A stretch of 64,000 nt of DNA from Rutstroemia sp. NJR-2017a BVV2 (Eukaryota > Ascomycota > Leotiomycetes > Helotiales > Rutstroemiaceae). Of the stretch, positions 1-12,803 are shown one piece after another. Below the pieces are notes generated by a model, which was not told the origin of the DNA, did no database searches, and saw nothing but the letters and a program-made list of their open reading frames with translations. Made by a program: the position numbers and the translations under genes. How positions within the stretch are numbered: the stretch's first letter is position 1; each line of letters starts with the position of its first letter. The stretch spans positions 1 through 64,000 of the forward strand of contig NJPS01000037.1 of assembly GCA_002946415.1 (NCBI GenBank), written 5' to 3'.

Positions 1-131
1 CCCTAACCCTAACCCTAACCCTAACCCTAACCCTAACCCTAACCCTAACCCTAACCCTAACCCTAACCCTAACCCTAACCCTAACCCTAACCCTAACCCT
101 AACCCTAACCCTAACCCTAACCCTAACCCTA
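1..131. repeat. Telomere repeat tract (CCCTAA)n
   Basis: About 21 uninterrupted copies of the hexamer CCCTAA start at base 1 and end at about base 131, where the sequence changes to 'tttccttcc'. This is the C-rich strand of the TTAGGG telomere used by most filamentous fungi, read from the chromosome end inward. It fixes the window as a left chromosome end and makes everything that follows subtelomeric. Confidence 0.98.
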
Positions 132-3100
132 TTTCCTTCCTATATCCTTCTTATATCCTTCTCTTTTGCTTGAAATCCTAATTAATAAATATAAATAAAA
201 TTAAATCACTCACCTATAGCTTCCTCCCAATTATCTATTGAGATAGTCTATATCATATAACAAATAAACTCCTCGAAATATCTATTATACTTGTTAATGG
301 TTTTTTGGGTATTCTGAGGTAATTCAAATAGATATTAACTAACTACTTTATTCTACGGTGATATCTACTATTTCAATATATTGCGGTGATCAATCCTGTC
401 CAATATATCCAAATATCGATTCAAAATCCTTTTCTATATCTATAATAATCGGATCAATTAGGGCTCCCTAGGATCCGGTATCTAGATGAAATGAAATATA
501 TCTACCAAATTATACTATAATTGATTCAATATAGTATTCCACTAGATATATTTTAACTATAGATCAATCTCGGATATAGAGGCTTTGGCCAATAATTCTA
601 ATTGTTATTCCTAGGTATCAGTTTTCTATTATTCAATTTTCTATATAATCTCGTTATTATCAATCTTATCTATTATACTATTATGAATCTTATCGTTATC
701 AATAATATCCTAGAGATAGAAGTTGTTATCTTTACTATTAGGAATCTCTTTTCTTATATCCTAAGTCTATTTGCGATAAGTTTAATAAACTTATTACTAC
801 TCTTTAGTTTTATCTACTATCCAATACCAGGCTTTCTTCTTACTGAACTATAATTATAATCTTATTGTCTAAAATAAATCTTGATCGGCTATCTATTTCT
901 TCTTATACTTTTTATTTCTATACTACTTAATCTTCTTTCAATTCTGGCTTTTGAATATATATTTATAATATTGGAATCTATCTATAACCGGAATAATAAG
1001 TTATAAAGCCGAATTTTCTTAGGATAATTCAATAGATATATAATTATATACAAATAGAAACCTTTTGATATATTCTTCTATCTGTTTATACTTTTTATAG
1101 TCGGTTTGGTACTGATTCTATAAATATCGAACAATGGTATTCGGGGTAATAGCGAATTGATATAGGATACAAATAATAATATTGAATATAGGATTCAATA
1201 TAATCAAATAGCTTAATACTTGGGGGATAGATTAGGCTATAGTAATGATAAATAAATAGGTAATAGGTAATTATGAAATATATAATATTGAAATAGGTGG
1301 AATAGTAATATATTAAATAGGAATATATTTAATAGATAATTATAGAGATGGAATAGATATATAATAGTGATCATATATAAGTGAACAATATAGTAGGATT
1401 AATTTGGTAGAGTACCTTATTTTACTGGAGGGTGAACTAGAGATGAACTATATATATATATCCTATATCAATAATACTTTATATTTGGGTATATAACCCT
1501 ATCAAAAATATAGTGATATTCAATTCTGGGATAAACTATTTATAATCTATATTATAATACTTATATTAGATTGGGGATTCGGAATATATAAGTTATATAA
1601 TCGGCCGATCGACAGTCTACAAATAAAACACTAACTCTAATAGTTGAGGTTAACAGAACTATAGTATAATTCCATTTCACCTACGGATAGACTATACCTT
1701 AAATTTCCTACCCAAAAAAAACGGAACTATAGTATAATTCTAGAGGAATAGTATTAGGACTACTATAATGTTTATCCTATACTACTGTATCTATACAGGT
1801 ATTATAAATAACAAACTCTTACTGTTACTAGTACTTATCACTATCAATATCTATAGTATTATATCTAAAATCACCCGAATTACCTCCTCTTGTATACTGC
1901 GAAATTCACTCCCGACCTCTATTATCTCCTATAACTTCTCCTGCAAATCGACCCTATAGGTATATTTCTATTGATAATATAATCCGGACTCCTAGTTATC
2001 CTTACTTGGTCTAGATCTTTTTCTTGTTCGGATTATCTTTTACTTCTTTTCCTACTCTTTCTCCTACTCTTGCTATACTATGCCTAACCCCAAAAATTCA
2101 TACTATATCTCGCTCGTCTAGCGAAATAATACTTTCTTATATATTACCTCTCTATCCTTCTCCTAGATACCCTGTATATAAATTATCCTGGCTATATACG
2201 ATCTGTACTCTGCTTACAAATCCTCAATAGTATCTTCCTCTCTATCGCTATCCTCGTTATCGTTATTATAAGCAAATTGCTAAGCTTCCTATATATATTT
2301 GTGACTAATGGTAATAGCAATCTTATATTATATAGTCAACCCGATACTACTACTATATAATATCTGACTCTTGTGTTTCAATATATTTGTTATCCAGATC
2401 GAGTTCTACTACTTCTCCTTATTGTACTTGGGTTATATATAATCTGACTATATCTTCTTTGCCTATATCTCTGTCTACAATTGCTACTATAATAGGACCA
2501 CCAACTATAAATAATATACCAATACCTCCCTTACTGTATATAGTAAATATCGATAGATAATCTTTATATCTCCTTATATAGTATACCCCTTATGATATCA
2601 AGTAACAAATATTATTATACTATCCTCGATAAATATATTACAATACTTACTATTCGTTGTATTGGTATATCGAATACTCAAAATCTCGAGTCTATATATA
2701 GGTTATCTGCTAGTAATATATATCAAAAATAATAATTTCTCCTGTAACTCTACTACTATCTGGATCTACTGCTCAATCCCTTACTTATCCTATATCCCTC
2801 TATTTTGTCCTCGCCCTTGTTTCTATTATATATCCTTCAACAATACCTATTACTTCTAGCCTTGGGTCTACTGGTCAAATAACCACTAATTACTATCGAT
2901 CGATTATAGATTTTGCTTATCCTATACAAAATTCTATATCTATATACTATAAGTAGGATTATCGCGAATATATATCTATAGAATATAAAATAACTTCTGT
3001 TCCTGCTTAATCCCCAATATCTTATATATTAATATCTTTTATACTTCTTGTACCTATTCGCTTACTATTATCTTTAATTACTATATAGTAAATTCAATCT

Positions 3101-3531
3101 TCTTGAACCAAATCTGTTCCCCTACCTACTCTATATAGCCCTATATAGTGGTATTATAATGAATCTTTAATCTATATATATATAAATCCAATATCCAATC
3201 TATTATAGTATAAGTATCTTTGATTATAAATATATCTATCATCCTCTTCACCAATATAGTATATCCGGGCCTCTTTTCCTTCCCCTTCTTCTCTCTATTA
3301 TAGGCTACTTGCTATATCTGCTATACTACTATAAATCATATAATCTTGATAATAGCGGATAAAATCGGGGGATAATTGGATGGATCTTTCTACCCTTCCT
3401 CACCTACCTCTAATACCGCTAATATATATACCAATATATTATTATACTCGATTATATTTGTTCGTTGTTATAATATAGTTAAACAAAATTGCAATATCTT
3501 CTAATAGATTCCTTATACTTGATCGGTTTCA

Positions 3532-3800
3532 TTGATCTCGCTATTGTTATTTTCATTTCTATTCTTATTCCTATCCTTACTCCTATTATCATTTTTATCC
3601 TCCTTTTTATCCTCCCTTCTATCCTTATTCCTATTATTGTTTCTATCCTCCCTTTTATTCTCCCTTCTATCCTTACTTCTATCTTCACTTCGATCTTTAC
3701 TTCTATTTTCCTTTTTATCTTTATTTCTATCTTTATTTTTATCTTTACTCTTATCCTTACTTCTCTCTTTATTCTCCTTATCTTTCCTCATTTCGCAGAT
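3532..3800. repeat. Low-complexity polypyrimidine tract
   Basis: About 270 bp almost purely of T and C with A interruptions, in tandem-like units of the type TTTATC, CTTAC, CTTCTATC. Read on the minus strand it encodes a run of charged dipeptides (KD, RK, RE, NK) about 90 residues long, open from 3,848 to 3,513. Such K/R/D/E repeats can occur in transposon ORF1 proteins or RS-like domains, but the simple-sequence nature explains the open frame equally well. I annotate it as a repeat and not as a gene. Confidence 0.7.
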
Positions 3801-4891
3801 AATAGTATAATATAATCCTTCAAATACAGTTCGTTTGTAGGAATCCATTTTATATTTAGAACTTACTCAATTATATAGTTATTGAATCTGTAAAATAAAT
3901 ATTATAATCTATTTCTATAGGTAACTATAACTTTTGATAGCTTTCGTATCTATATATAGTATCAATAGATGATATTTCGTCTATACTACTTCGATATGAA
4001 CTACTTCTATTTAGACAAAATATCCAACCCAAATAGCAACAGTCTCTTAATAAATACTAAACAATTTATCTATTGTTTTCTATATCTTGGTAGCAATCAG
4101 CTTCTTCTGTTTATCGGGTTCGCGGATCGCCTCCTTCAATTTATTATAGTCGATCTTTTACAAATAATATATCTATCTAGTATAGTCTAATTATGGATTG
4201 GCTTTATTCGGTTTTCCTTCTTGAATAATATAGATCTTTGCTACTATAATAGCTTATCATCGAATTAATATTTATTATGTTTCCTCAATTCGATCAGTAG
4301 ATATAGGGATAATAGGTTCTTATCCCTTATTAGGTTCCTTTATAACGAAATAATTCGATCCAGCTTGACTATCAAAAAATCGTTGATATACTACTACTTT
4401 CTATAACTAGGATTTGGTAATATCTACTCTTTCTACTCCGGGTCTTCCTTTTCTTCCTTGTACTCCGGGATACTCTCGATTTAAATATCGACGAATATTA
4501 GTTTCCCTTTATCCTACTATTCGATAATTACTTCTTTCTACCTAATATATAAATCCATCACAATATATCTCCAACTTGGGAATAGGTTTGGATATCTTTT
4601 GGGGTACTTATAATTAGTTGATAGTATAGATAATCCTGGGTTATCCTTTTATTTCTTCTTGAATCTGCTTTACTTCTTTCCCCGGAATACTATAATGTTT
4701 ATTCTTTAAATATTATTGGATTTCGGATAGCTATATTATATATTTATATACTTGATAATATATAATCGGGTATTTATCCAATTTGATAAAAAATCGGTCT
4801 GCTATTGAGATTAAACTTCGGGGGGTTGTTGATATAATTAAGGGGATAACTTATTTAATAGGTTGGTTATTAGGTTGATAATTCACTGATG

Positions 4892-4925
4892 AAATAAATG
4901 AATAAATAAATAAATAAATAAATAA
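4892..4925. repeat. (AAAT)n microsatellite
   Basis: About eight head-to-tail copies of a 4-bp AAAT unit, with one imperfect unit (AAATG) near the left end. It lies in the AT-rich left arm with no gene nearby. Confidence 0.85.
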
Positions 4926-5389
4926 TTGGAATTCTTTCTTCTCTGATTCTAATTAGAGGTTAATCCTCTTTTATATTTTCTTCTTTAACTTTTGGATTCG
5001 TTCTTTCTTGTTTTCTTATCTATCTTGGGATTTATACTTTATTATCACTTACCTAGATTTATTTGGATGATAGTCGAATTCTAATTACAAAGTTCCTTAC
5101 CTAATCCTATAATATATAGTCCAATTTCGCTATCACTTGATATACTTTGGTGAACCTTATCCAAATTTCATCTCTTATTTCAATCCTTTATATCAACCTA
5201 TCCTGATAGGTTATAAACAAATGGACAATAGGGATCGTATTGCTAGATATTACTTTAATCTGAAATTGAACCTCGATAGATTTGGTCTAGTAGTTCTAAA
5301 GAAATATAATATACCTATTTTAAAAGAACAGAACCCCCTAGTTCGAAAATGCTTGGACTAGCGATTAATTTTCCCATACAAATTTTAGT

Positions 5390-8300
5390 AAATAAAAGAA
5401 ATATAATATTATACCTTTTTAACGATATAGATTAGCAAATATAGCTAATAAGCTATCTGATAATAAGTTGTTCAAAGCTTCTTTATAGAAGATAATAGTT
5501 CTTAACTACCTTTCTATATATAAACAAACTCTGTTTAGCAAGAACTTGAGATATCAATATATATTTGATTAAGTAGAAGAGATAACCCTGGAATTCCTAG
5601 AGAGTTTATATCTATAATAGCTACTCTTGACTATTAACAAACTGATTATAGAAATTTCTGAGTTCTTAACCGATACTTCTGAAACAGAAAGAGCAATAGA
5701 CTAGTACTATATTCTAATTATAAATAAACTTACTTTCTCCAAGTTCTACTACCAATTCCAACTTCTTGCAATTACTATTAGAATTACCGACCAGGCTATT
5801 ATATATTGTGATCTTATTAACAAAGTTACCGATTTCTATCATTATATATCAGATATAAGTAGAATAGTAAATTCTGATTTTCAAGGAGATATCAAAGTTT
5901 ATCAGTAGTTAGAATCAAATAAAGATAATATCAAGTTAATCAATCTATCTACTTCAAGAACTATTTCTACTATTACTATATATAGGATCCTTGATTCTAT
6001 ATATATTTCAAATTACCAAGAGCTCTTAGCTTAAACTCGATAATTGCCAATATCTATATCTATAATATATAATATAACTTTTATACTATCTACTAATACT
6101 TTTTATTATTTCTCTACTATCCTTTCTCCTACTCTAGTTTACAATTATAGTACTATACTATTCTATATTACTAATATAGATAGGGCTAGATCTTATACTC
6201 CTTATATAATTGGAGTAGTGGAAATAGAAGAGCTTATCGAAGAAGACTATACTGATACTATCGAGAAATAAGATCTTATAATAGAAACTGAAACAGTTAC
6301 TATTATATAAAGATAAGAGATAATCTAGGTAAAAAATACTATTTAGTTAAAGACTTTTTTCTAGGTAAGCTAAGAAATATAAGATATTTGGATTTTACTA
6401 CCTTAATAGAAGAAAAGTATATAATATTTTTATATACTTTAATAAAGAATAGCTTCTTTATCCAATCCAAAGCTCTTATTAACTCAGAAGTAAATAGCTT
6501 TATATTTATCGATATATCTTTCCTTAAATATCTTTCTTCTATTCTAAAACCTATTTTTAAGTATTTGAAATCCCTTTTATAAATCAAGAACTATAATAGT
6601 ACTTATAACTAGAAGATTATATATTATACTTTATTTAATCTTATAGTCGATAACTATATATAATCATTTACCTCTTTTTTAATTATCTACCTTAGATCCC
6701 AATATATTATCTTAGAACGATAATAGCTTGTTGAGAATTATATACTTTTAGACTATATCTATTACTGACTTAAGTAGCTAGTCGATCTGCTTTATATTTT
6801 TAGCTACTCTATTAACTTCGAAGTATAACTAGATAACTAATCTATAATCAACTACTTCTACCAAGCTGATACTGATTGGAGAGATAGATAACTAGATATA
6901 TTCTGGAAGAAGAAATACTCTCAAATCTAAACTAAAATAGTTAACAAAATCACTTTGCTCTATAAATCAACTGAGAAATATCTATAAGAATCGGAATCAG
7001 ACTTTATCTCTCTTGATTTTGCTCTACTTAGCAGATTAAATTCTAGTATAGCTAAAATAGTCCTAATTGATATTAGGTTATCTTATGAGAAGTTAGTGAA
7101 GCTAAGTACTATCAAGATAGAAAGGGATTTGAAAGTAGTAAAAATACTACCTTCTCCAACTCCTAAGTACTCTCTAAAGCCCTTCTAGATACTTTCTACT
7201 ATATATAAATCCTCTACTATTGAGATTTGTACTATCTCGGATACTACTTTAAATACTATCTATAAGAAATATAACAACTATAAGTTATTTACTATAACTT
7301 TACAAAAATTAGATAGTCTAATTGACCAATATCGAAATATCCAGAACGAAGAATAATAGAAAGTAGCCTTTATAACCTAGCTTCTCTCTTTTTAATCCCG
7401 AAAAGCTATAATATATTTACTACTATAAATAAATGATTTTATCGAGCTACTAATCCCCGATAAGTATATTAACTATATCTATATCTTCTCCAAAGCCGAA
7501 TTAGATATCCTATTATCCTACTATCTCTATAACTATAAGATCTATTTAGAGAACGATAGCGAGAAGATATTGAAGTATAACCTACTTTATAAGATATTGC
7601 TAGAAGAATTTGAGATAATCAAGAAATATCTTACCGAGAATCTATCAAAAGGTTTTATTAAGCTTAGCTAAATATTATTTATAATTCTTATTCTCTTTAT
7701 CAAGAAACCTATAAATAGTCTATATTTCTATATCGATTTCCGAATACTTAATACTCTTATTTATAAGAATCGGTATCTATTATTCCTAATTGACGAAATA
7801 CTTATTAGTATTATAAATATAAAGATCTTTACTAAATTAGATATCTATTAAGCTTTCTATTATATTCGAATAGATTCTACTTCAGAAGAATATACTATCT
7901 TTCGAATATATTACAAAATATACAAATACAAAGTTATATTTTTCGGATTAACAAATAGCTCTATAACTTATCAGTACTATATAAACAATATACTTTTCGA
8001 TTATCTAGATATATTCTATATTACTTACTTAGACGATATCCTAATTTACTTTGAGAATAAACTAGAGTATATAATATATATAAAATTAGTTCTATAATAT
8101 CTCTAAGATACTAACCTCTAGATCGATATAAAGAAATATGAATTCGATATCAAATAAACAAAGTATTTGGGATTTATTATCTCTATCGAAGATATTGAAG
8201 TAGATCTAGAAAAGATTGCTATTATATAAGAATAGTAATATCCTAGTATTATAAAAGATATTTAATTCTTTTTGGACTTTTATAACTTCTATCGCTAGTT

Positions 8301-10866
8301 TATCTATGATTTTAACTTGATCGCAAAATCCTTAATCAATCTAATAAAGGCTGGAACTTGTTTCGACTTCGATAAAAGTTATTAATAAGTATTTAATATA
8401 CTAAAAGAGATACTAATCTCTATTTCTTTATTCAAATACTATGATTATATATTCCCCTGTATACTAGAAACCGATATATCAGATAGAGTAGTAACTAATA
8501 TACTTTTATAGAAGTATAGAAATAACTATTTATCTATTACTTATTTTTCTAAGATTATATAAATAGTAGAGCTTAACTACAAGATATATAATAAAGAAAT
8601 ACTAGTTATTGTTAAATTATTTGCAAACTAGTATATCAAGCTAACTAGTATTTCTTACTAGATATATATCTATACTAACTATAAAGCACTAGAATATTTC
8701 ATATCAACCAAGTCTCTTAATACTTGTCAAGTATATTGGGCTGAATTACTTACCGATTACTACTTCTTAATTATATATTATCCTGGAAAGCAGAACTCTC
8801 TAGCTGATACTTTAACTTATAGAATAGATAAATTGGATTTCTAGAATAAAGCTAAGAAGGAGAAAAGAGTATAGTAGCTACTGAAGAAAGAGTAATTGGA
8901 TCCTTAGATAATTATTACTTAAATATATATCTACTTTTGCGAAACTGACTCTTAGTAGTCCGAGCTATATAATATAATAAGTTCTCTGACTTTTGTTATA
9001 TATATTTTATAGATAAACCGAGAGGCTAAAAGCTTACAATCTCTGAGAATTATATCGACTACTAACTAAGCCAAGCTTTCTATATAAAATAGCCTTTTAC
9101 TATACAAAAGTTGTCTAGTTATCTCTAATATAGCTAATTTGTATATCCTTCTAATCCGCGAAGTCCACAACTCTATAATAATTATATATCCTGATATTCG
9201 AAAAACTACCTTACTACTTATCTACTAGTACTATTAGTATAGCTTTAAAAGTAATATTACTACTTATATATATAACTACTATACTTACTACTATAGCTTA
9301 GTACCAAGAGATAAGATACCTAGTTTACTATATCCCTTACCAATTCCTATATATACTTGGGAATATATTATTATAGATTACTATAACTTCAATAAGAACA
9401 AATACAGATTCGATAATATATTAGTTATTATCAATTATCTAAGTAAGCAGATTATTACTATTCCCTACTATAAGACGATCGATATATATGAACAGACTAA
9501 ACTATATTTGATATATATTTATCGGTATTATAGCCTACTAACCACTATACTATCAGATTATAATCCCTAGTTCATTTCCTCGTTCTGGAAAGAATTTAAT
9601 AGTATTCTAGATACTGAATTGAAGCTATCGACTATAGACTATCTATAGATAGATAGCCAAACTGAGATTTATAATTGGTATCTATAAAAGTACTTAAGGC
9701 CCTTTATTAGCTACTATCAAGATAATTGATCTGAATATCTTCCTATAATAGACTATACCTAATTGATATTTCTGTATTCGTTACTCGAAGACCTTCTACT
9801 GTTCGAAGTATTCTATAGATATACTTCTAAAGTCCTTTAAAGCTAGTAAGCTGATCGCCCTATAGTTGATAACCTCAATATAGATAATATCTGTATATAT
9901 ATCTACTGTAACCGTGAAGTATTTGAATATACCTACTCTACTATACAAAGAGTATAAGACCATATATCTAAAGTAGCTAATATATATCGAAGGCCTATTG
10001 ATTTCGATATAAACAACTATATATAACTGGATATATGATATCTCCCGATATAGTAACTATCAAGAAAGCTAGATTATACTACAAATGGATACTTTAAGGT
10101 ACTCGAGAAAATAAGTTGCTTATTCTATTTAGAGCTACCTAATACTATATATATCTATAATATATTCCTAGTAGATAAATTATATAAAGCCTCCAATGAT
10201 CTATTATCTAGATAATATAATAAGCCCCCACCGCTACTTAATATCACAGATACCGATAAGTACAAAGTTGATAAGGTACTTACCTATAGAAAATATTACA
10301 GATTACTTGAATATTGTATTTCCTAGTTCAACTATAATACTGATCTTATCTGGTACAAGACTTTCGACTTAAAGACAGTACTACAAAAGCTACAAGACTT
10401 CCACTTAGCAAACCTTATACTCCCTAGCCTATCTACCCTCCTATCTGAATAGTTTTAACTGTTCTAAGATAGAGAAGAGGACTATGATTATATAGATAGT
10501 GATTATCTAATAATACTAGTACAAAAACGTACTTTCTTTAACTTATTTCTTTAATATATTCCTTACTCTACGCTTATTTAATTAATACTAATAGATAGCT
10601 ACTAAGCTAAGATAACGATACTCGAGGACGAGCTTATTTGGAGGAAGGGGTAGTATAATGAACTCTATATATTTAGCTATACTTCCTGTCTAAAGTATAT
10701 ATAGTTATACTCCCTGCTTAATCAAACTCCCAGCCTAAGCTGCTATAGTACTTAGCTAGCCTAGGCTGGCCTTCTATATTTAAACCCTTTGAGCTCTCAA
10801 GCTCTCTTAGTTCTTTAATTGTTAATTCTAAGGCTAAATCTACTCTATTATTGAAGGTTCATTACA
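5390..10866 (+). mobile_element. RIP-degraded Ty3/gypsy chromovirus, 5'-truncated
   Basis: Plus-strand pol order is readable despite many TAG/TAA stops. Reverse transcriptase lies at about 7,690-8,100, with the YLDD box near 8,025. RNase H lies at about 8,450-8,710 (an ETD start and a late KALEYF). Integrase lies at about 9,150-9,780, with DYY, SDY and WKEF blocks marking the DDE triad. A chromodomain lies at about 10,250-10,440. A polypurine tract (ggaggaagggg, 10,640-10,650) precedes the 3' LTR. The copy aligns with the minus-strand element at 37.3-43.6 kb from about 5,410 onward; upstream of that the similarity stops and no 5' LTR is found, so it is truncated or broken. Integrase plus chromodomain identifies a chromovirus-type gypsy element. 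It is not capable of making its proteins. Confidence 0.85.
10654..10866 (+). repeat. 3' LTR of the gypsy element (213 bp)
   Basis: It starts tataatgaac and ends gttcattaca, imperfect inverted termini in which the first TG has become TA, as a RIP G-to-A change would produce. It follows a polypurine tract directly. The same LTR, reverse-complemented and more mutated, occurs at 37,303-37,516, 43,404-43,617 and 50,357-50,570. A TATTTAAA box-like stretch lies in its middle. Confidence 0.85.
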
Positions 10867-11360
10867 AGTTTAGTACTAATCTAGTTAAGCTGGATTAAGC
10901 TAATTATCTAACTAACTATTTAAGATTCTATTAGTATTTTATAGAATATTTAAATCTATAGTTCTTAGAACTTATATTTGTAACAATTTTATAATAAAGA
11001 ATAAACAAATATTTATAATTAATCGATATTACTAATAATAGGAAAATATTCTATAAAGAATTATAAAGAAACTTTATAATTATAAATTAACGCTCTTTTT
11101 TCTGAAATTCTTGATTAATCGATAAAATTACTTTCTTATTATAGTAAATCCCGCCGGCAATTTCTATATTGGGTTCCGGCTAAATGATAATTGCTAGCGA
11201 ACAGCGACTACATCACCTCGAGAGCTGCGAGGGCAAATGAAGAACAAGTCGAAGTCGTCGCCTTGAAGCCTCGTGTAGTATCCAGATTCTGTCTTGAAAC
11301 CACATCAACTACTTTTCAATCTAGAAATCATACTCGAACACATTTGCGAAAAGAGGGACA
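10867..11360. other. AT-rich edge and upstream region of the acyltransferase gene
   Basis: The first about 280 bp are AT-rich and RIP-like. At about 11,150 composition shifts sharply to normal ('cccgccggcaatttc'), which marks the left border of the gene island. The last about 200 bp are the leader of the acyltransferase. No gene is seen here. Confidence 0.6.
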
Positions 11361-12803
11361 ATGGCTGGAACAGGTATACTCAGTCCTTTGGACGACATAA
11401 TGCCTCCCATTATGATCAATGTTATATTAGGATTTCCATGCGAGGATCATCAAAAGCAATATATATTCCAAACAATGCAACACGCTTTATCCGCCTTAGT
11501 TTCCGAAGTACCCATTCTCGCAAGCGAGATAGTAAAAGAAAACTTCACCGGGAAACCATATCGTCGAACTCCAACAACTCTCAAAGTTGACAAACCACCT
11601 GGCCAAGTGGATTTTATTCTCAACGACCTAACACTCCCGGAAAAGGCTTTCTCATTCTCGTACCCCGAGTTACGAGCCGAGGGATTCCCGATCAGCAAAC
11701 TCGATGGCGAGATTTTTGCCCCGCGGGCTGGCACGAATTCGAAGGTCATGCGCGCGCAAGCAAATTTCATAAGGGGGGGCTGTATGCTGTGTGTCAGCGT
11801 ATCGCATTCCTTTGCCGATGGCTGGGGTCTATATCTAATCCTAACCGAATGGGCAAGACATTGTAAAATTCAGCAGCAGCTTGAAACATCTCCCACAGCG
11901 CATCGCCTCCAAATCCCCCGCTACGTCCCGCCTGCCCTAAAAGTCGATTCTTCGCATGTATCCTATGAGGATCTGAAGCAAAGACCTGAACTGTGGAGAG
12001 TCCTAGGCCTAGACTGGCGAGGTTCCAAAGGCACGCCTCTCCCTATCGCCCCGTACGACTCCGCACCGGTCAGTGACACCAGAGTATTCAATATTAGCAG
12101 CAAGGCTCTACAAGAGCTAAAGCAGGAAGCCGCTCCCAACGCCGCAGATGTGAATTCCGGGGGCTCATCATGGGTAAGCACAAACGACGCCCTTGTCGCT
12201 TTTCTCTGGCGCGCCATCACCAAAGCCCGCTACCCACCCGTGCTCCCACTCCCCCCTAACATCCGCCAAATATCCTACGCATCCGTGGCCATCGATGGCC
12301 GCAAAAGCCTTTCAATCCCCGCCTCTTACATCGGCAACGTTGTCTTCTGCAGCATGACCTCCCTCCCCCTCTCTCTCCTCCGCTCCCCCACCACCCGTCT
12401 CAGCACCATAGCCTCCCACATCCGCACCCAAGTAATCACCAACTCCGCCTCACACACCCTGCGCGACGCCATCGCGCTTGCAGCATCCATTCCTGATATC
12501 CGGGGCCTGGCCAATGCATTCCCGAACTGGTTTTCAGAGGACTTGGTCACGACGTCGTGGAGCGAGCTGCCATTCTACGATATTGATTTTGGACCGATTT
12601 TTGGGGCGACGGGCAATATTGAGACGTTTCGTGTGCCGAAGGGGACGTTTGATGGGATTTGTTGTGTTCAGCCTTGGAGGGTGGATGGGTCGTTGGATAT
12701 TTTTGTTGGGTTGGAAGCGGCGCAGATGGAGAGGCTTGTTGCTGACCCTGAATTTAGTAGTCGGTTTCAACCAGTTGGGTCTGATACGAGGGCTAAGTCG
12801 TAG
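11361..12803 (+). CDS. BAHD-type (trichothecene 3-O-acetyltransferase-like) acyltransferase
   Basis: A 480-residue single-exon protein of the transferase family (PF02458), the usual full length. The catalytic HxxxD motif is visible as HSFAD (His149, Asp153), and the structural DFGWG-type motif as DFG at 409-411. The N-terminal start with 'PLDDIMPP' is typical of fungal members, and the ATG sits in a good context (gacaATGgc). Family members move an acyl group from acyl-CoA to a hydroxyl, usually acetyl, in the cytosol. Being the first gene of the island with an aristolochene synthase next to it, it most likely esterifies an oxygenated eremophilane, as the acetyltransferase of the PR-toxin pathway does; this is inference. 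The coding sequence is C-rich at third positions (12,200-12,480), unlike the P450 genes to its right. No break or RIP stop is seen. Confidence 0.9.
   Translation: MAGTGILSPLDDIMPPIMINVILGFPCEDHQKQYIFQTMQHALSALVSEVPILASEIVKENFTGKPYRRTPTTLKVDKPPGQVDFILNDLTLPEKAFSFSYPELRAEGFPISKLDGEIFAPRAGTNSKVMRAQANFIRGGCMLCVSVSHSFADGWGLYLILTEWARHCKIQQQLETSPTAHRLQIPRYVPPALKVDSSHVSYEDLKQRPELWRVLGLDWRGSKGTPLPIAPYDSAPVSDTRVFNISSKALQELKQEAAPNAADVNSGGSSWVSTNDALVAFLWRAITKARYPPVLPLPPNIRQISYASVAIDGRKSLSIPASYIGNVVFCSMTSLPLSLLRSPTTRLSTIASHIRTQVITNSASHTLRDAIALAASIPDIRGLANAFPNWFSEDLVTTSWSELPFYDIDFGPIFGATGNIETFRVPKGTFDGICCVQPWRVDGSLDIFVGLEAAQMERLVADPEFSSRFQPVGSDTRAKS

Larger units (their letters stand above)
132..5389. other. 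AT-rich RIP-degraded subtelomere without intact genes
   Basis: About 5.2 kb dominated by TATA, CTATA and AATAT words, with stop codons in every frame. No long ORF has recognisable domains. On the minus strand between about 4,600 and 4,200 a frame can be followed for some 90 codons with only scattered TAG/TAA, so this may be an old coding region or transposon ORF inactivated by C-to-T changes; I could not name it. Short ORFs at 602-853, 1,768-1,959, 2,024-2,230 and 5,137-5,361 have no family signature and look like chance frames in RIP-mutated DNA. Confidence 0.7.

Noticed and set aside
3513..3848. Minus-strand ORF of 111 residues as a gene
   Set aside because: It is composed of simple charged dipeptide repeats that follow directly from the polypyrimidine tract; no start context, intron or domain supports it.
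4553..4767. 5' LTR of the left-arm gypsy element at the expected distance
   Set aside because: By analogy with the 6.3-kb copy an LTR should lie here, but the sequence does not resemble the LTR family, so the element is called truncated.
5137..5361. ORF of 74 residues in the left arm
   Set aside because: It lacks a recognisable domain, and surrounding frames are RIP-mutated. It also lies outside the segment that aligns with the related gypsy copy.
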